Shown piece after piece: positions 24,268-37,136 of a stretch of DNA of 64,000 bases. The stretch covers positions 90,246,676-90,310,675 of the forward strand of contig CM053273.1 of NCBI GenBank assembly GCA_028583415.1, written 5' to 3'. The notes beneath the pieces are model-generated. The model worked only from the letters and a program-made list of their open reading frames with translations, did no database searches and had not been told where the DNA came from. The stretch comes from Protea cynaroides (lineage: Eukaryota; Streptophyta; Magnoliopsida; Proteales; Proteaceae). The first letter of the stretch is position 1. Every line of letters starts with the position of its first letter. A program made the translations under genes and the position numbers.

Positions 24268-26669
24268 ATGGCACCAGGAGAAGGTTTTAACGGGCCCCCA
24301 TTGTTTGATGGGACAGAATTTGTATTTTGGAAGAGAAGAATGGACATCTACATTAGGTCTCTTAGGTTTAATGTATGGGCTTCTATTGAGAATGGCTACA
24401 CTCCTCATGATACGAATGCTCCCACTGTAGTAGACAAGAAAAATTTTGAAAACAATAGAAAGGCTTTTAATGCTATTCAAGGGGGACGGACAAACAGTGA
24501 ACTAGCTAAAGTCATGGACTGCAAGACAGCAATGGAGGTTTGGGATAGATTGATCAATATATATGAAGGAGATAAAAGGATCAAGACAGTCAAGCTGCAA
24601 ACATTCAAAGGTCAGTTGAGAACCTGAAGATGTATGAAGATGAGACCATTGACCAGTACATGAACAGAGTTAATGAAGTGGTTAATTCCATTAGAGGATT
24701 TGGTGAAGACCTAAAAGGTCATATTGTCTGTCAGAAAATCTTAAGGTCTCTTACTCCCAAATTTGTATCAAAAGTATCAGCTCTAGAAGAGACCAAGGAT
24801 TTAGAATAGGTGACTATTGATGAGATTCATGGAGCCTTAACAATTTTTGAGATGAGAATAGATCCAAAAACCTCTGTTGATAAGCAAGTTGCCTTCAAAG
24901 CCATGAAGAAGATGAAAATCTCTAAAAATCCAGATGAAGAAGAAAGTGAAGATGAAGACACAGCTTACTTTACTAGAAAATTGAATAAGGGTACAGGAAG
25001 GTACAATAACAAACTCCCATTCAGGTGCTTCAATTGTGGTAAGGTTGGACACTTTGCTGAAAAATGTCCAAAGAAGAATAAATTTGATAGTGATGATGAA
25101 GATGACAGCAATGATAGTTACAAGGCCAAGAGCTTCAAGAAGAACAAGCCTAAAAGGAAAAGCTTTATTTCCAAGTGGAATAGTGACACTTCAGATGACG
25201 ACTCAGATGATGTTTCAGAGGGTGAGTCTAGTGAGGCTTTGTTCATGGTTTTTCTTGAAGAACGAGAATAGAACAAAAATGAAAAATCAAGCTCATGCAG
25301 TGACGAAGAATGTGTAATAAATTTTGAAGGAGAGTTTCAAGCAGCTATGAAGGAACTTAACAAGGAACGAAAGTATAAGAAGTTTTTCTCAAGAGAACTT
25401 AAAAAGCAGAAACAGTTGATTCAAGACTTGAGAGTTCAAGATGTAGAGTCCAAGAAAATTATAGATAGTCTCAAGACTCAGCTTGAACAAGTATCTATAG
25501 ACCACTCTACAGTAATGACTGAGAATGCAGGTATGAAAGCTCAACTTGAAATACAAGCCCCTGTGATGAGTAAATTTGAAGAGCTTGAGAAAGAATTTAT
25601 TCTGTTAAAAGCAAAGGTGACTGAGTATGAAAAAGAAGAGCTTGAAAGACAACAAAAGTTGAATCAACCTGATGAGCCAAGAAACACTCCAGTGCACTCT
25701 AGTAGCTACAAGCTAGATGAAATTATAAATTCTAACAGTGCCAACTCAAAGAAGAAAGGTCCCATCTCTTTTGTGAAAGAAAATGGAAGGGGTAAAGCTC
25801 CTATGATTTATGTCCAAGAAGAAAATCAAGTTCCTATTCTACAGACTACTAATGCAAGACAAGGTAAGAGAGTGAAGCAGAGTAACTTCTATGGAAGAAA
25901 TTATCCCAATGCACCACAGAGACAGATGAGGTACATGGCACCTTCTAGGACAAAATCTTATTTTCAGGGATATTATTATAAATGTAATGCTTATAGTCAC
26001 AAGATAGCTACTTGCAAATTCAACATGAGAGAAGTCAGATTTGAAAGTAGAAATCAGTTTGCTTCCCTTGAAGAAAATTTTGTTGAGTGCTACAATTGTC
26101 ATAACTATGGGCATATTGCAAGAGAATGCAGAACAATTTTTTCATTCATGCCACCTCCGCTGACACAACAAAGGGAGAATGGCCAAAGAAAGGTTAAGTA
26201 GAGAATCAATGTAGATTTAGTAGAAGAAGAAAGTGATGGTGTTGCATGCTTCGAGACAACGTTCAAGACACAAGACAAGCCGTCTCCTTGGATACTTGAC
26301 AGTTGATGCTCTAGTCACATGACAGGTGACAAGAAAATGTTTCAGCAGCTTCAGCAGTATGAGGGAGGTACAGTGAAATTTGGAAACAATGAAGGGGCCA
26401 AGGTAACTTAAAAGGGTTTTATCAGCATCAACAATGGAAATATGAAACTTCATGATGTGTTTTATGTGTCAGGACTTAAGCACAATGTTCTCAGCATCAG
26501 TCAGATTTGTGACAGAGGGCATGAAGTGATCTTCAACAAACAGGGATCTGAGATCAAAAGAGTTGAAAGTGGCAAGACTGTGGCTTCAAGACAGAGAACC
26601 TCGAGAAACTTATACACTCTGACAGAGAGTGTCGAAGTTTCATGCATGACCTTGCTCACCATGCAGTGA
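24268..26669 (+). pseudogene. Array unit 3: gag-protease-pre-integrase polyprotein, broken
   Basis: The head is open over 24268-24627 and then shifted by a 1-base loss (GGTCAGTTGAGAAC). A TAG at 24807 precedes the next open block, 24810-25271 (first zinc knuckle CFNCGKVGHFAEKC). The longest block, 25347-26201 (284 residues), holds the coiled coil and the second and third knuckles, with YYKCNAYSHKIATC lacking the first cysteine of knuckle 2. About 50 bases near 26160-26210 are deleted relative to the other units, removing the basic KKTPPVVRKVWKK linker. The protease motif reads ILDS*CSSHMTG, with TGA for the catalytic glycine codon. Pre-integrase sequence ends at 26669. Confidence 0.88.
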
Positions 26670-26990
26670 GGTGCTTGGCATGAGGGGGAGCAGTGTATAT
26701 TTGTTATATTCTTTTGCTCCCGATGATAGACTCAGGGGGAGTCCTATGGTAGTTATATGTTGAGTGGTGTATGCATATGTTTGTTATCCGTCATCTCCTT
26801 ATGTTGGACTCAGTGGGAGTCTGGTGATGTTGTTATGTGTTGATATAATTTTTTATTATTTTTTTGGGCCCATAGGATTGGAAAGATGCTGTGGGCACTC
26901 CTATGTGGCATGCCCCTTAGTATTTGTTGTCAAAGGGGGAGAAAGATCTCATGTGCATAATGAGTTGCCAACAATTCCAAAGGGGGAGAT

Positions 26991-29198
26991 TGTTGGACTT
27001 TATGTTGTCATTGTTGGCAACTTGGCTGATGTGACAGTGTTTGTGAGTATTCAGTCAGAGAAATGAGGAGAGAGAGTATCAGTACAGTGACACAGATGTG
27101 GCAACTTTACTTGTGTATTATACAGTGTTCTACATGTGTTTCAAATGACTTACAATGAGTTAAATGGGATTTTACATTGATTTTGATGAGAGAGAATGTT
27201 TGTGGACCCCACTGGTGATGTGGCTGAGTTTCTGATGATGCAACAGTGTTCCTAAAGCTTTTCTGATCATGTTCGTGTTTCTCATGTTTCTCGTGTTGTG
27301 GCATTGAAGAGAGAAATTTAAGAGAGGGAAATAAGAGAGAGAATCAAAGAGAGAGAAAGAGGAGAGAGAAAAAAAATATGAGTGGGACCCACAGGTGTGG
27401 TGCCAAGGTGACATGCCAACACGGCAGCCTACGGCACTTGGCATGCATGCACGTAAAGTTTCGGGTTTAAATTCCAAGGTTTGACAGAGTTTTAACTTTG
27501 GATCTATTTTTGGGGAGTCCCACAGCAAGTTCATGAATATTCGACAGTGGAAAGATGTAGAGCGTCGAGTTATCTTTCCAACGCAACTTGAATCACTCAA
27601 TTTCGGCGTCGGATGAGCGAGATATCGCAGTTTCTATCGGATCGCTCGAAAAAGTCATTTCACAAGTTGTTTAGGGGTACTTTCGGCATTTCACAAGTTG
27701 TTAAGGGGTAATTTCGGCAAGAAAAAAGAAGAAGATCCGAAATCGGCCGCCCAAATGAAGCCACGTAGGCTAGATTCTAAATGGACGGCCTTCAAAGTTG
27801 CGGCCTAAGGTGTGATGTGAAGATTCCGTTTAGATTCCATCGCGAGGCTTCTAGTTGGATGGAGGCAGTTTAAAAAGGTGGTTCGTGTTTCACAGAATCG
27901 GCGCCTTATTCGGTGTGGTGCGTTCATCGTGCGACGACGGAAGAGATTCCGATCCAGCGCTTCACGTGATCTCCGATTTTCGGAGGCGTGATTTATCCAT
28001 ATCCAACGACTCAGATTCAATCCCGCCTTTTTGAAGTCAATCTGACGGTCCGTGCTGAATATTCTTTGATCGACCAATCATATCGCTACAGCGCATCGGC
28101 GGCGCGGCTACAGTGCGGTGCGGGTGCGCGGTTATAAAAGGAAAGATTCTTTTTCCTTATCTGTGATTGGCCGAACTTCAAACTGCCATAACTTCTTCAT
28201 CCGAGCTCCAAATCAGTCCGTTCAAGTTGCAGTTTCCATATTGTTTGATGCTCTATACATTGGGCACTGCTGGGAGTCATAAAAACACTGAGAAAAATTG
28301 AAAATAGGGTTTTGAATCTTAACAAAGGGTTTTTCTAGGGTTTCGTACCTGTGGGAGTGATCAATCACCAACTACCACTTCTCTGTGCATCAATGGAGTG
28401 CTAAATCCCTGTGAGTGGTCAGTAGAGCTTTTATTTTCATATTCATGATAATTATGGGTTGTGTGGAAGAGATTTAAAACCGATGAGCAAGGTGTACTCT
28501 GTGAATCGATCTCTATCAACATTGAAGATTGTTGGAAAGTACCTGAGAGCAGTGTGAAGCTTCAGAGAGATTATTGGCCATTCAAAAGCATGGTTTGTGA
28601 GATTTTTCAATACCCTTGTCTATTTATGCTTTCAATTTATTGTATGCTAGCATAGGTGCAAATTGTTGAATACCTAGCTAGTGGGGGAAAATTGTAAGGC
28701 AAATTTATAAGCCTAAAACTAATTTCTATTTGCTTCACGTGGGTGCGGGTTAAGCGTGGTGTGCAGCATGTGCTGAACACTGGTACTTGATACCTAAATA
28801 CCTGGCACATGTGTGCCCTCTTAGTTTTATGCTGGATAAATTGGGTGTATGTACTCCCTGCTGTACAGACTGCAAAAAGAAGTGTATTGAGTATATACGG
28901 AGCCCGTTGGGCATTACTCCGTGGACTAGCCATCACACACTGTATTGGTGAACCACGTATATCCTGTGTTGTGGATTGTCTTTATTTTCCTATACATTTT
29001 GGAGTGCGTGGAATGGCTTGCAGGATGGGTGTGCAAATCTGGTAGACCTGGCCACTGAGTGGTAGCAAGATCGATTTGCATACGCTTGTGTGTGTGTAAA
29101 AGAATATATCTCCATTAGCTCTGGGCAGCAGTAAATAATAAGAGAAAAGTTTCAGACACTGATTCACCCCCCCTCTCAGTGTCATATCAAGTTCATCA
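26991..29198 (+). repeat. Array LTR 4 (A type)
   Basis: 2208 bp. A markers are GCTGGATAAATTGGG, TGCAACAGTGTTCCTAAAGC and CACGTGATCTC. It is closest to LTR 5 by these sites. Confidence 0.92.
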
Positions 29199-29263
29199 AT
29201 TGGTATCAGAGCTACAGGCTCAGTGACCGCTTAATCAGTAACTGAGAAGATCAGAATAAAGAT

Positions 29264-31714
29264 ATGGCACCAGGAGAAGGTTTTAACGGGCCCCCATTGT
29301 TTGATGGGACAGAATTTGTATTTTGGAAGAGAAGAATGGAGATCTACATTGGGTCTCTTAGGTTTAATGTATGGGCTTTTATTGAGAATGGTTACACTCC
29401 TCATGATACGAATGCTCCCACTGTAGTAGACAAGAAAAATTTTGAAAACCATAGAAAGGCTCTTAATGCTATTCAAGGGGGACTGACAAACAGTAAACTA
29501 GCTAAAGTAATGGACTGCAAGACAGCAATGGAGGTTTGGGATAGATTGATCAATATATATGAAGGAGATAAAAAGATCAAGACAGTCAAGCTGCAACCAT
29601 TCAGAGGTCAGTTTGAGAATCTGAAGATGTATGAAGATGAGACCATTGACCAGTACATGAACAGAGTTAATGAAGTTGTTAATTCCATTAGAGGACTTGG
29701 TGAAGACCTAAAAGGTCATATTGTCTGTCAGAAAATCTTAAGGTCTCTTACTCCCAAATTTGAATAAAAAGTATCAGCTCTTGAAGAGACCAAGGATTTA
29801 GAACAGGTGACTATTGATGAGATTCATGGAGCCTTAACAGTTTTTGAGATGAGAATAAATCCAGAAACCTCTGTTGATAAGCAAGTTGCCTTCAAAGCCA
29901 TGAAAAATATGAAAATCTCTAAAAATCCAGTTGAAGAAGAAAGTGAAGATGAAGACACAGCTCACTTTACTAGAAAATTGAAGAAGGGTACAGGAAGGTA
30001 TAAGAACAAACTCCCATTCAAGTGCTTCAATTGTGGTAAGGTTGGACACTTTGCTGTAAAATGTCCAAAGAAGAATAAATTTGATAGTGATGATGAAGAT
30101 GACAGCAATGACAGTTTCAAGGCCAAGAGCTTCAAGAAGAACAAGCCTAAAAGGAAAAGCTTTATTTCCAAAAGGAATAGTGACACTTCAGATGACGACT
30201 CAGATGATGTTTCAGAGGGTGAGTCTAGTGAGGCTTTGTTCATGGTTTTCCTTGAAGAACGAGAAGAGAACAAAAATGAAAAGTCATGCTCAAGCAGTGA
30301 CGAAGAAGGTGAAATAAATTTTGAAGCAGAGTTTCAAGCAGCTATGAAGGAACTTAACAAGGAACGGAAGAATAACAAGTTTGTCTCAAGAGAACTTAAA
30401 AAGCAGAAACAGTTGATTCAAGACTTGAGAGTTCAAGATGTAGAGTCCAAGAAAATTATTGACAGTCTCAAGACTCAGCTTGAACAGGTATCTATAGACC
30501 ACTCTACAGTAATGACTGAGAATATAGGTTTAAAAGCTCAACTTGAAATACAATCCCCTATGATGAGTAAATTTGAAGAGCTTGAGAAAGAATTTATTCT
30601 GTTAAAAGCAAAGGTGACTGAGTATGAAAAAGAAGAGCTTGAAAGACAACAAAAATTGAATCAACCTGATGAGCCAAGAAACACTCCAGTGCACCCTAGT
30701 AGCTATAAGCTAGATGAAATTATAAATTCTAACAGTGCCAACTCAAAGAAGAAAGGTCCCATCTCTTTTGTGAAAGAGAATGGAAAGGGTAAAGCTCCTA
30801 TGATTTATGTCCAAGAAGAAAATCAAGTTCCTATTCCACAGACTACTAATGCAAGACATGGTAAGAGAGTGAAGCAGAGTAACTTCTATGGAAATATTAT
30901 CCCAATGCACCACAGAGACAGATGAGGTACATGGCACCTTCTAGGCCAAAATCTTATTTTCAGGGATATTGTTATAAATGTAATGCTTATGGTCACAAGA
31001 TAGCTACCTGCAAATTCAACATTAGAGAAGTCAGATTTGAAAGTAGAAATCAGTTTGCTTCCCTTGAAGAAAATATTGTTGAGTGCTACAATTGTCATAA
31101 CTATGGGCATATTGCAAGAGAATGCAGAACAATTTTTTCATTCACGCCACCTCAGCTGATACAACAAAGGGAGAATGGCCAAAGAAAGGTTAAGCAGATA
31201 ATGAATAAAAAGACTCCACCAGTTGTTAGAAAAGTATGGAAAAAGAAAATCAATGCAGATTTAGTAGGAGAAGAAAGTGATGGTATTGCATGCTTCGAGA
31301 CAACGTTCAAGACACAAGACAAGCCGTCTCCTTGGATACTTGACAGTGGATGCTCTAGTCACATGACAGGTGACAAGAAAATGTTTCAGCAGCTTCAGCA
31401 GTATGAGGGAGGTACAGTAAAATTTGGAAACAATGAAGGGGGGCAAGGTAACTTGAAAGGGTTTTATCAGCATCAACAATGGAAATATGAAACTTCATGA
31501 TGTGTTTTATGTGTCAAGACTCAAGCACAATGTTCTCAGCATCAGTCAGATTTGAGACAGAGGGCATAAAGTGATCTTCAACAAACAGGGATGTGAGATC
31601 AAAAGAGTTGACAGTGGCAAGAATGTGGCTTCAGGACAGAGAACCTCGAGAAACTTATACACTCTGACAGAGAGTGTCAAAGATTCATGCATGACCATGC
31701 TCACCAAGCAGTGA
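29264..31714 (+). pseudogene. Array unit 4: gag-protease-pre-integrase polyprotein, best preserved head
   Basis: The start at 29264 gives MAPGEGFNGPPLFDGTEFVF and stays open for 167 residues to a TAA at 29765, which replaces the GAA of PKFESK. The same frame then runs 29807-30925 (372 residues) through knuckle 1 (CFNCGKVGHFAVKC), the acidic DDDSDDVSEGESSE stretch and the coiled coil, up to the 1-base loss near 30891. 30922-31500 carries knuckles 2 and 3 and an intact WILDSGCSSHMTG. An extra G near 31440 shifts the following frame, bypassing the TGA or TAA present at this place in the other units. No polymerase domains follow. Confidence 0.88.
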
Positions 31715-32035
31715 GGTGCTTGGCGTAAGGGAGAGCAGTGTGTATTTGTTATATTCTTTTGCTCCCGATGATAGACTCAGGGGGAGTCCTATGGTAGTTA
31801 TATGTTGAGTGGTGTATGCATATGTTTGTCGTCCTTCATCTCCTTATGTTGGACTCAGGGGGAGTCTGGTGATGTTGTTATGTGTTGATATAATTTTTTA
31901 TTATTTTTTTTGGGCCCATAGGATTGGAAAGATGCGGTGGGCACTCCTATGTGGCATGCCCCTTAGTATTTGTTGTCAAAGGGGGAGAAAGATCTCATGT
32001 GCATAATGAGTTGCCAACAATTCCAAAGGGGAGAT

Positions 32036-34242
32036 TGTTGGACTTTATATTGTCATTGTTGGCAACTTGGCTAATGTGACAGTGTTTGTTAGTATTCAGT
32101 CAGAGAAATGAAGAGAGAGAGTATCAGTACAGTGGCACAGATGTGGCAACTTTACTTGTGTATTCTACAGTGTTCTACTTGTATTTCAGATGACTTACCA
32201 TGAGTTAAATGGGATTTTACATTGATTTTGATGAGAGAGAATGTCTGTGGACCCCACTGGTGATGTGACTGAGTTTCTGATGATGCAACAGTGTTCCTAA
32301 AGCTTTTCTGATCATGTTCGTGTTTCTCATGTTTCTCGTGTTGTGGCATTGAAGAGAGAAATTCAAGAGAGAAAAAGAAGAGAGAGAATCAAAGAGAGAG
32401 AAAGAGGAGAGAGAAAAAAATATGAGTGGGACCCACTGGTGTGGTGGCAAGGTGACATGCCAACACGGCAGCCCACGGTACTTGGCATGCATGCACATAA
32501 AGTTTTGGGTTTAAATTCCAAGGTTTGACAGAGTTTTAACTTTGGATCTATTTTTGGTGAGTTCCACAGCAAGTTCATGAAAATTCAACAGTGGAAAGAT
32601 GTAGAGCGTCGAGTTATCTTTCCTACGCAACTTAAATCAATCAATTTCGACGTCGGATGAGCGAGATATTGCAGTTTCTGTCGGATCGCTCGAAAAAGTC
32701 ATTTCACAAGTTGTTTAGGGGTAATTTCGGCATTTCACAAGTTGTTAAGGGGTAATTTCTTCAAGAAAAAAGAAGAAGATCTGAAATTGGCCGCCCAAAT
32801 GATGCCACGTAGGCTAGATTCTAAATGGACGGCCTTCAAAGTTGCGGGCTAAGGTGTGATGCGAAGATTCCGTTTAGATTCCATCGCGAGGCTTCTGGTT
32901 GGATGGAGGCAGTATAAAAAGGTGGTTCATGTTTCACAGAATCGGCGCCTTATTCGGTGTGGTGTGTTCATCGTGCGACGATGCAAGAGATTCCGATCCA
33001 GCGCTTCACGTGATCTCCGATTTTCGGAGGCGTGATTTATCCATATCCAACGACTCAGATTCAATCCCGCCTTTTTGAAGTCAATCTGACGGTCCGTGCT
33101 GAAGATTCTTTGATCGACCAATCATATCGCTACAGCGCATCGGCGGCGCGGCTACAGTGCGGTCCGGGTGCGCGGTTATAAAAGGAAAGATTCTTTTTCC
33201 TTATCTGTGATTGGTCGAACTTCAAACTGCCATAACTTCTTCATCCGAGCTCCAAATCAGTCCGTTCATGTTGCAGTTTCCACATTTTTTGATGCTCTAT
33301 ACATTGGATACCGTTGGGAGTCATAAAAACACTGAGAAAAATAAAAAATAGGGTTTTGAAGCTTAACAAAGGGTTTTTCTAGGGTTTCATGCATATGGGA
33401 GTGATCAATCACCAACTATCTCTTCTCTGTGCATCAATGGAGTGCTAAATCCCTGTGAGAGGTCAGTAGAGTTTTTATTTTCATATTTATGGTGATTATG
33501 GATTGTGTAGAAGAGATTTGAAGCCTATGAGCAAGGTGTACTCTGTGAATCGATCTTTATCAACATTGAAGATTATTGGAAAGTACCTGAGAGCAGTGTG
33601 AAGCTTCAGAGAGATTATTGGCCATTCGAAAGCATAGTTTATGAGATTTTTCAATTCCCTTGTCTATTTATGCTTTCAATTTATTGTATGCTAGCGTAGG
33701 TGCAAATTGTTGAATACCTAGCTAGTGGGGGAAAATTGTATGGCAAATTTATAAGCCTAAAAATAATTGTTATTTGCTTCCCGTAGGTGCGGGTTAAGCG
33801 TGGTGTGCAGCATGTACTGAACACTGGTACTTGATACCTAAATTCCTGGCACATGTGTGCCCTCCTAGTTTTATGCTGGATAAATTGGGTGTATGTACTC
33901 CCTGCTGTATAGACAGCTAAAAGAAGTGTATTGAGTATATACGGAGCCCGTTGGGCATTACTCCGTAGACTAGCCATCACACACTGTGTTGGTGAACCAT
34001 GTATATCCTGTGTTGTGGACTGTCTTTATTTTTCTATATATTTTGGAGTGCGTGGAATGGCTTGCTGGATGGGTGTGCAAATCTGGTAGACCTGGCCACT
34101 GAGTGGTAGCGAGGTAGATTTGCATACGCTTGTGTGTGTGTAAAAGAATATATCTCCATCAACTCTGGGCAGCAGTAAATAATCAGAGAAAAATTTCAAA
34201 CCCTGATTCACCCCCCCTCTCAGTGTCATATCAACTTCATCA
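32036..34242 (+). repeat. Array LTR 5 (A type)
   Basis: 2207 bp. It shares A markers with LTRs 1 and 4 (GATAAATTGGG, CCTAAATTCCTGG, TGCAACAGTGTTCCTAAAGC). Confidence 0.92.
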
Positions 34243-34307
34243 ATTGGTATCAGAGCTACAGGCTCAGTGACCGCTTAATCAGTAACTGAGAAGATTAGAA
34301 TAAAGAT

Positions 34308-36815
34308 ATGGCACCAAGAGAAGGTTTAATGGGCCCCCATTGTTTGATGACACAGAATTTATATTTTGGAAGAGAAGAATGGAGATCTACAGTGGATCTC
34401 TTAGGTTTAATGTATGGGCTTTTATTGAGAATGGCTACACTCCTCATGATATGAATGCTCCCACTGTAGTAGACAAGAAAATTTTTGAAAACAATAGAAA
34501 TACTCTTAATGCTATTCAAGGGGACTGACAAACAGTGAACTAGCTAAATTCATGGACTGCAAGACAGCAATGGAGGTTTGGGATAGATTGATCAATATAT
34601 ATGAAGGAGATAAAAAGATCAAGACAGTCAAGCTGCGAACATTCAGAGGTCAGTTTGAGAACTTGAAGATGTATGAATATGAGACCATTGACCAGTACAT
34701 GAACAGAGTTAATGAAGTGGCTAATTCCATTAGAGAACTTAGTGAAGACCTAAAAGGTCATATTGTCTGTCAGAAAATCTTAAGGTCTTTTACTCCCAAA
34801 TTTTAATCAAAAGTATCAGCTCTTGAAGAGACGAAGGATTTAGAACAGGTGACTATTGATGAGATTCATGGAGCCTTAACAGCTTTTGAGATGAGAATAG
34901 ATCCAGAAACCTCTGTTGATAAGCAAGTTGCCTTCAAAGCCATGAAGAAGATGAAAATCTCTAAAAATCCAGATGAAGAAGAAAGTGAAGATGAAGACAC
35001 AACTCACTTTACTAGAAAATTGAAGAAGGGTACAGGAAGGTATAAGAACAAACTCCCATTCAAGTGCTTCAATTGTGGTAAGGTTGGACACTTTGCTGCA
35101 AAATGTCCAAAGAAGAATAAATTTGATAGTGATGATGAAGAGGATAGCAATGACAGTTACAAGGCCAAGAGCTTCAAGAAGAACAAGCCTAAAAGGAAAA
35201 GCTTTATTTCCAAGAGGAATAGTGACACTTCAGATGACGACTCAGATGATGTTTCAGAGGGTGAGTCTAGTGAGGCTTTGTTCATGGTTTTCCTTGAAGA
35301 ACGAGAAGAGAACAAAAATGAAAAATCATGCTCAAGCAGTGACGAAGAAGGTGAAATAAATTTTGAAGCAGAGTTTCAAGCAGCTATGAAGAAACTTAAC
35401 AAGGAATGGAAGAATAACAAGTTTGTCTCAAGAGAACTTAAAAAGCAGAAACAGTTGATTCAAGACTTGAGAGTTCAAGATGTAGAGTCCAAGAAAATTA
35501 TTGACAGTCTCAAGACTCAGCTTGAACAGGTATCTATAGACCACTCTACAGTAATGACTGAGAATGCAGGTTTGAAAGCTCAACTTGAAATACAATCTCC
35601 TGTGATGAGTAAATTTGAAGAGCTTGAGAAAAAATTTATTCTGTTAAAAGCAAAGGTGACTGAGTATGAAAAAGAAGAGCTTGAAAGACAACAAAAGTTG
35701 AATCAACCTAATGAGCCAAGAAACACTCCAGTGCACCCTAGTAGCTACAAGCTAGATGAAATTATAAATTCTAACAGTGCCAACTCAAAGAAGAAAGGTC
35801 CCATCTCTTTTGTGAAAGGGAATGGAATGGGTAAAGCTCCTATGATTTATGTCCAAGAAGAAAATCAAGTTCCTATTCCACAGACTACAAATGCAAGACA
35901 AGGTAAGAGAGTGAAGCAGAGTAACTTCTATGGAAGAAATTATCCCAATGCACCACAAAGACAGATGAGGTACATGGCCCCTTTTAGGCCAAAATTTTAT
36001 TTTCAGGGATATTGTTATAAATGTAATGCTTATGGTCACAAGATAGCTACCTGTAAATTCAACATGAGAGAAGTCAGATTTGAAAGTAGAAATCAGTTTG
36101 CTTCCCTTGAAGAAAATTTTGTTGAGTGCTACAATTGTCATAACTATGGGCATATTGTAAGAGAATGTAGAACAATTTTTTCATTCACGCCACCTCAGCA
36201 AAAAGTGACACAACTAAGGGAGAATGGCCAAAGAAAGGTTAAGCAAAGAATGAATAAAAAGACTCCACCAGTTGCTAAAAAGTATGGAAAAAAAAATCAA
36301 TGCAGATTTAGTATAAGAAGAAAGTGATGGTGTTGCATGCTTCGAGACAACGTTCAAGACACAAGACAAGCCGTCTCCTTGGATACTTGACAGTGGATGC
36401 TCTAGTCACATGACAGGTGACAAGAAAATGTTTCAGTAGCTTCAGCAGTATGAGTGAGATACAGTAAAATTTAAAAACAATGAAGGGGCCAAGGTTACTT
36501 GAAAGGATTCTATCAGCATCAACAATGGAAATATGAAACTTCATGATGTGTTTTCTGTGTCAGGACTCTAGCATCAACAATGGAAATCTGAAACTTCATG
36601 ATGTGTTTTCTGTGTCAGGACTCTAGCACAGTGTTCTCAGCATCAGTCAGATTTGTGACAGAGGGCATGAATTGATCTTCAACAAACAGGGATGTGAGAT
36701 CAAAAGAGTTGACAGTGGCAAGACTGTGGCTTCAGGACAGAGAACCTCGAGAAACTTATACACTCTGACAGAGAGTATCGAAGATTCATACTTGACAATG
36801 CTCACCAAGCAGTGA
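34308..36815 (+). pseudogene. Array unit 5: gag-protease-pre-integrase polyprotein with the longest open block
   Basis: A 1-base loss in GGTTTAATGGG just after the ATG shifts the frame, and another near 34527 (GGGGACTGAC) and a TAA at 34804 break the head. The block 34849-36327 is open for 492 residues. It has knuckle 1 (CFNCGKVGHFAAKC), the serine-acidic stretch, the coiled coil, intact NYPNAPQRQ (lost by frameshift in units 1, 2 and 4), and knuckles 2 and 3. A base change and loss near 36280 then throw it out of frame before the protease motif. A tandem duplication of about 54 bases at roughly 36532-36627 (AGCATCAACAATGGAAAT...) is unique to this unit and explains its greater length. Confidence 0.88.
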
Positions 36816-37136
36816 GGTGCTTGGCGTGAGGGGGAGCAGTGTATATTTGTTATATTCTTTTGCTCCCGATAATAGACTCAGGGGGAGTCCTATGGTAGTT
36901 ATATGTTGAGTGGTGTATGCATATGTTTGTTATCTTTCATCTCCTTATTTTGGACTCAGGGGGAGTCTGGTGATGTTGTTATGTATTGATATAATTTTTT
37001 ATTATTTTTTTGGGCCCATAGGATTGGAAAGATGCGGTGGGCACTCCTATGTGGCATGTCCCTTGGTATTTGTTGTCAAAGGAGGAGAAAGATCTCATGT
37101 GCATAATGAGTTGCCAACAATTCCAAAGGGGGAGAT

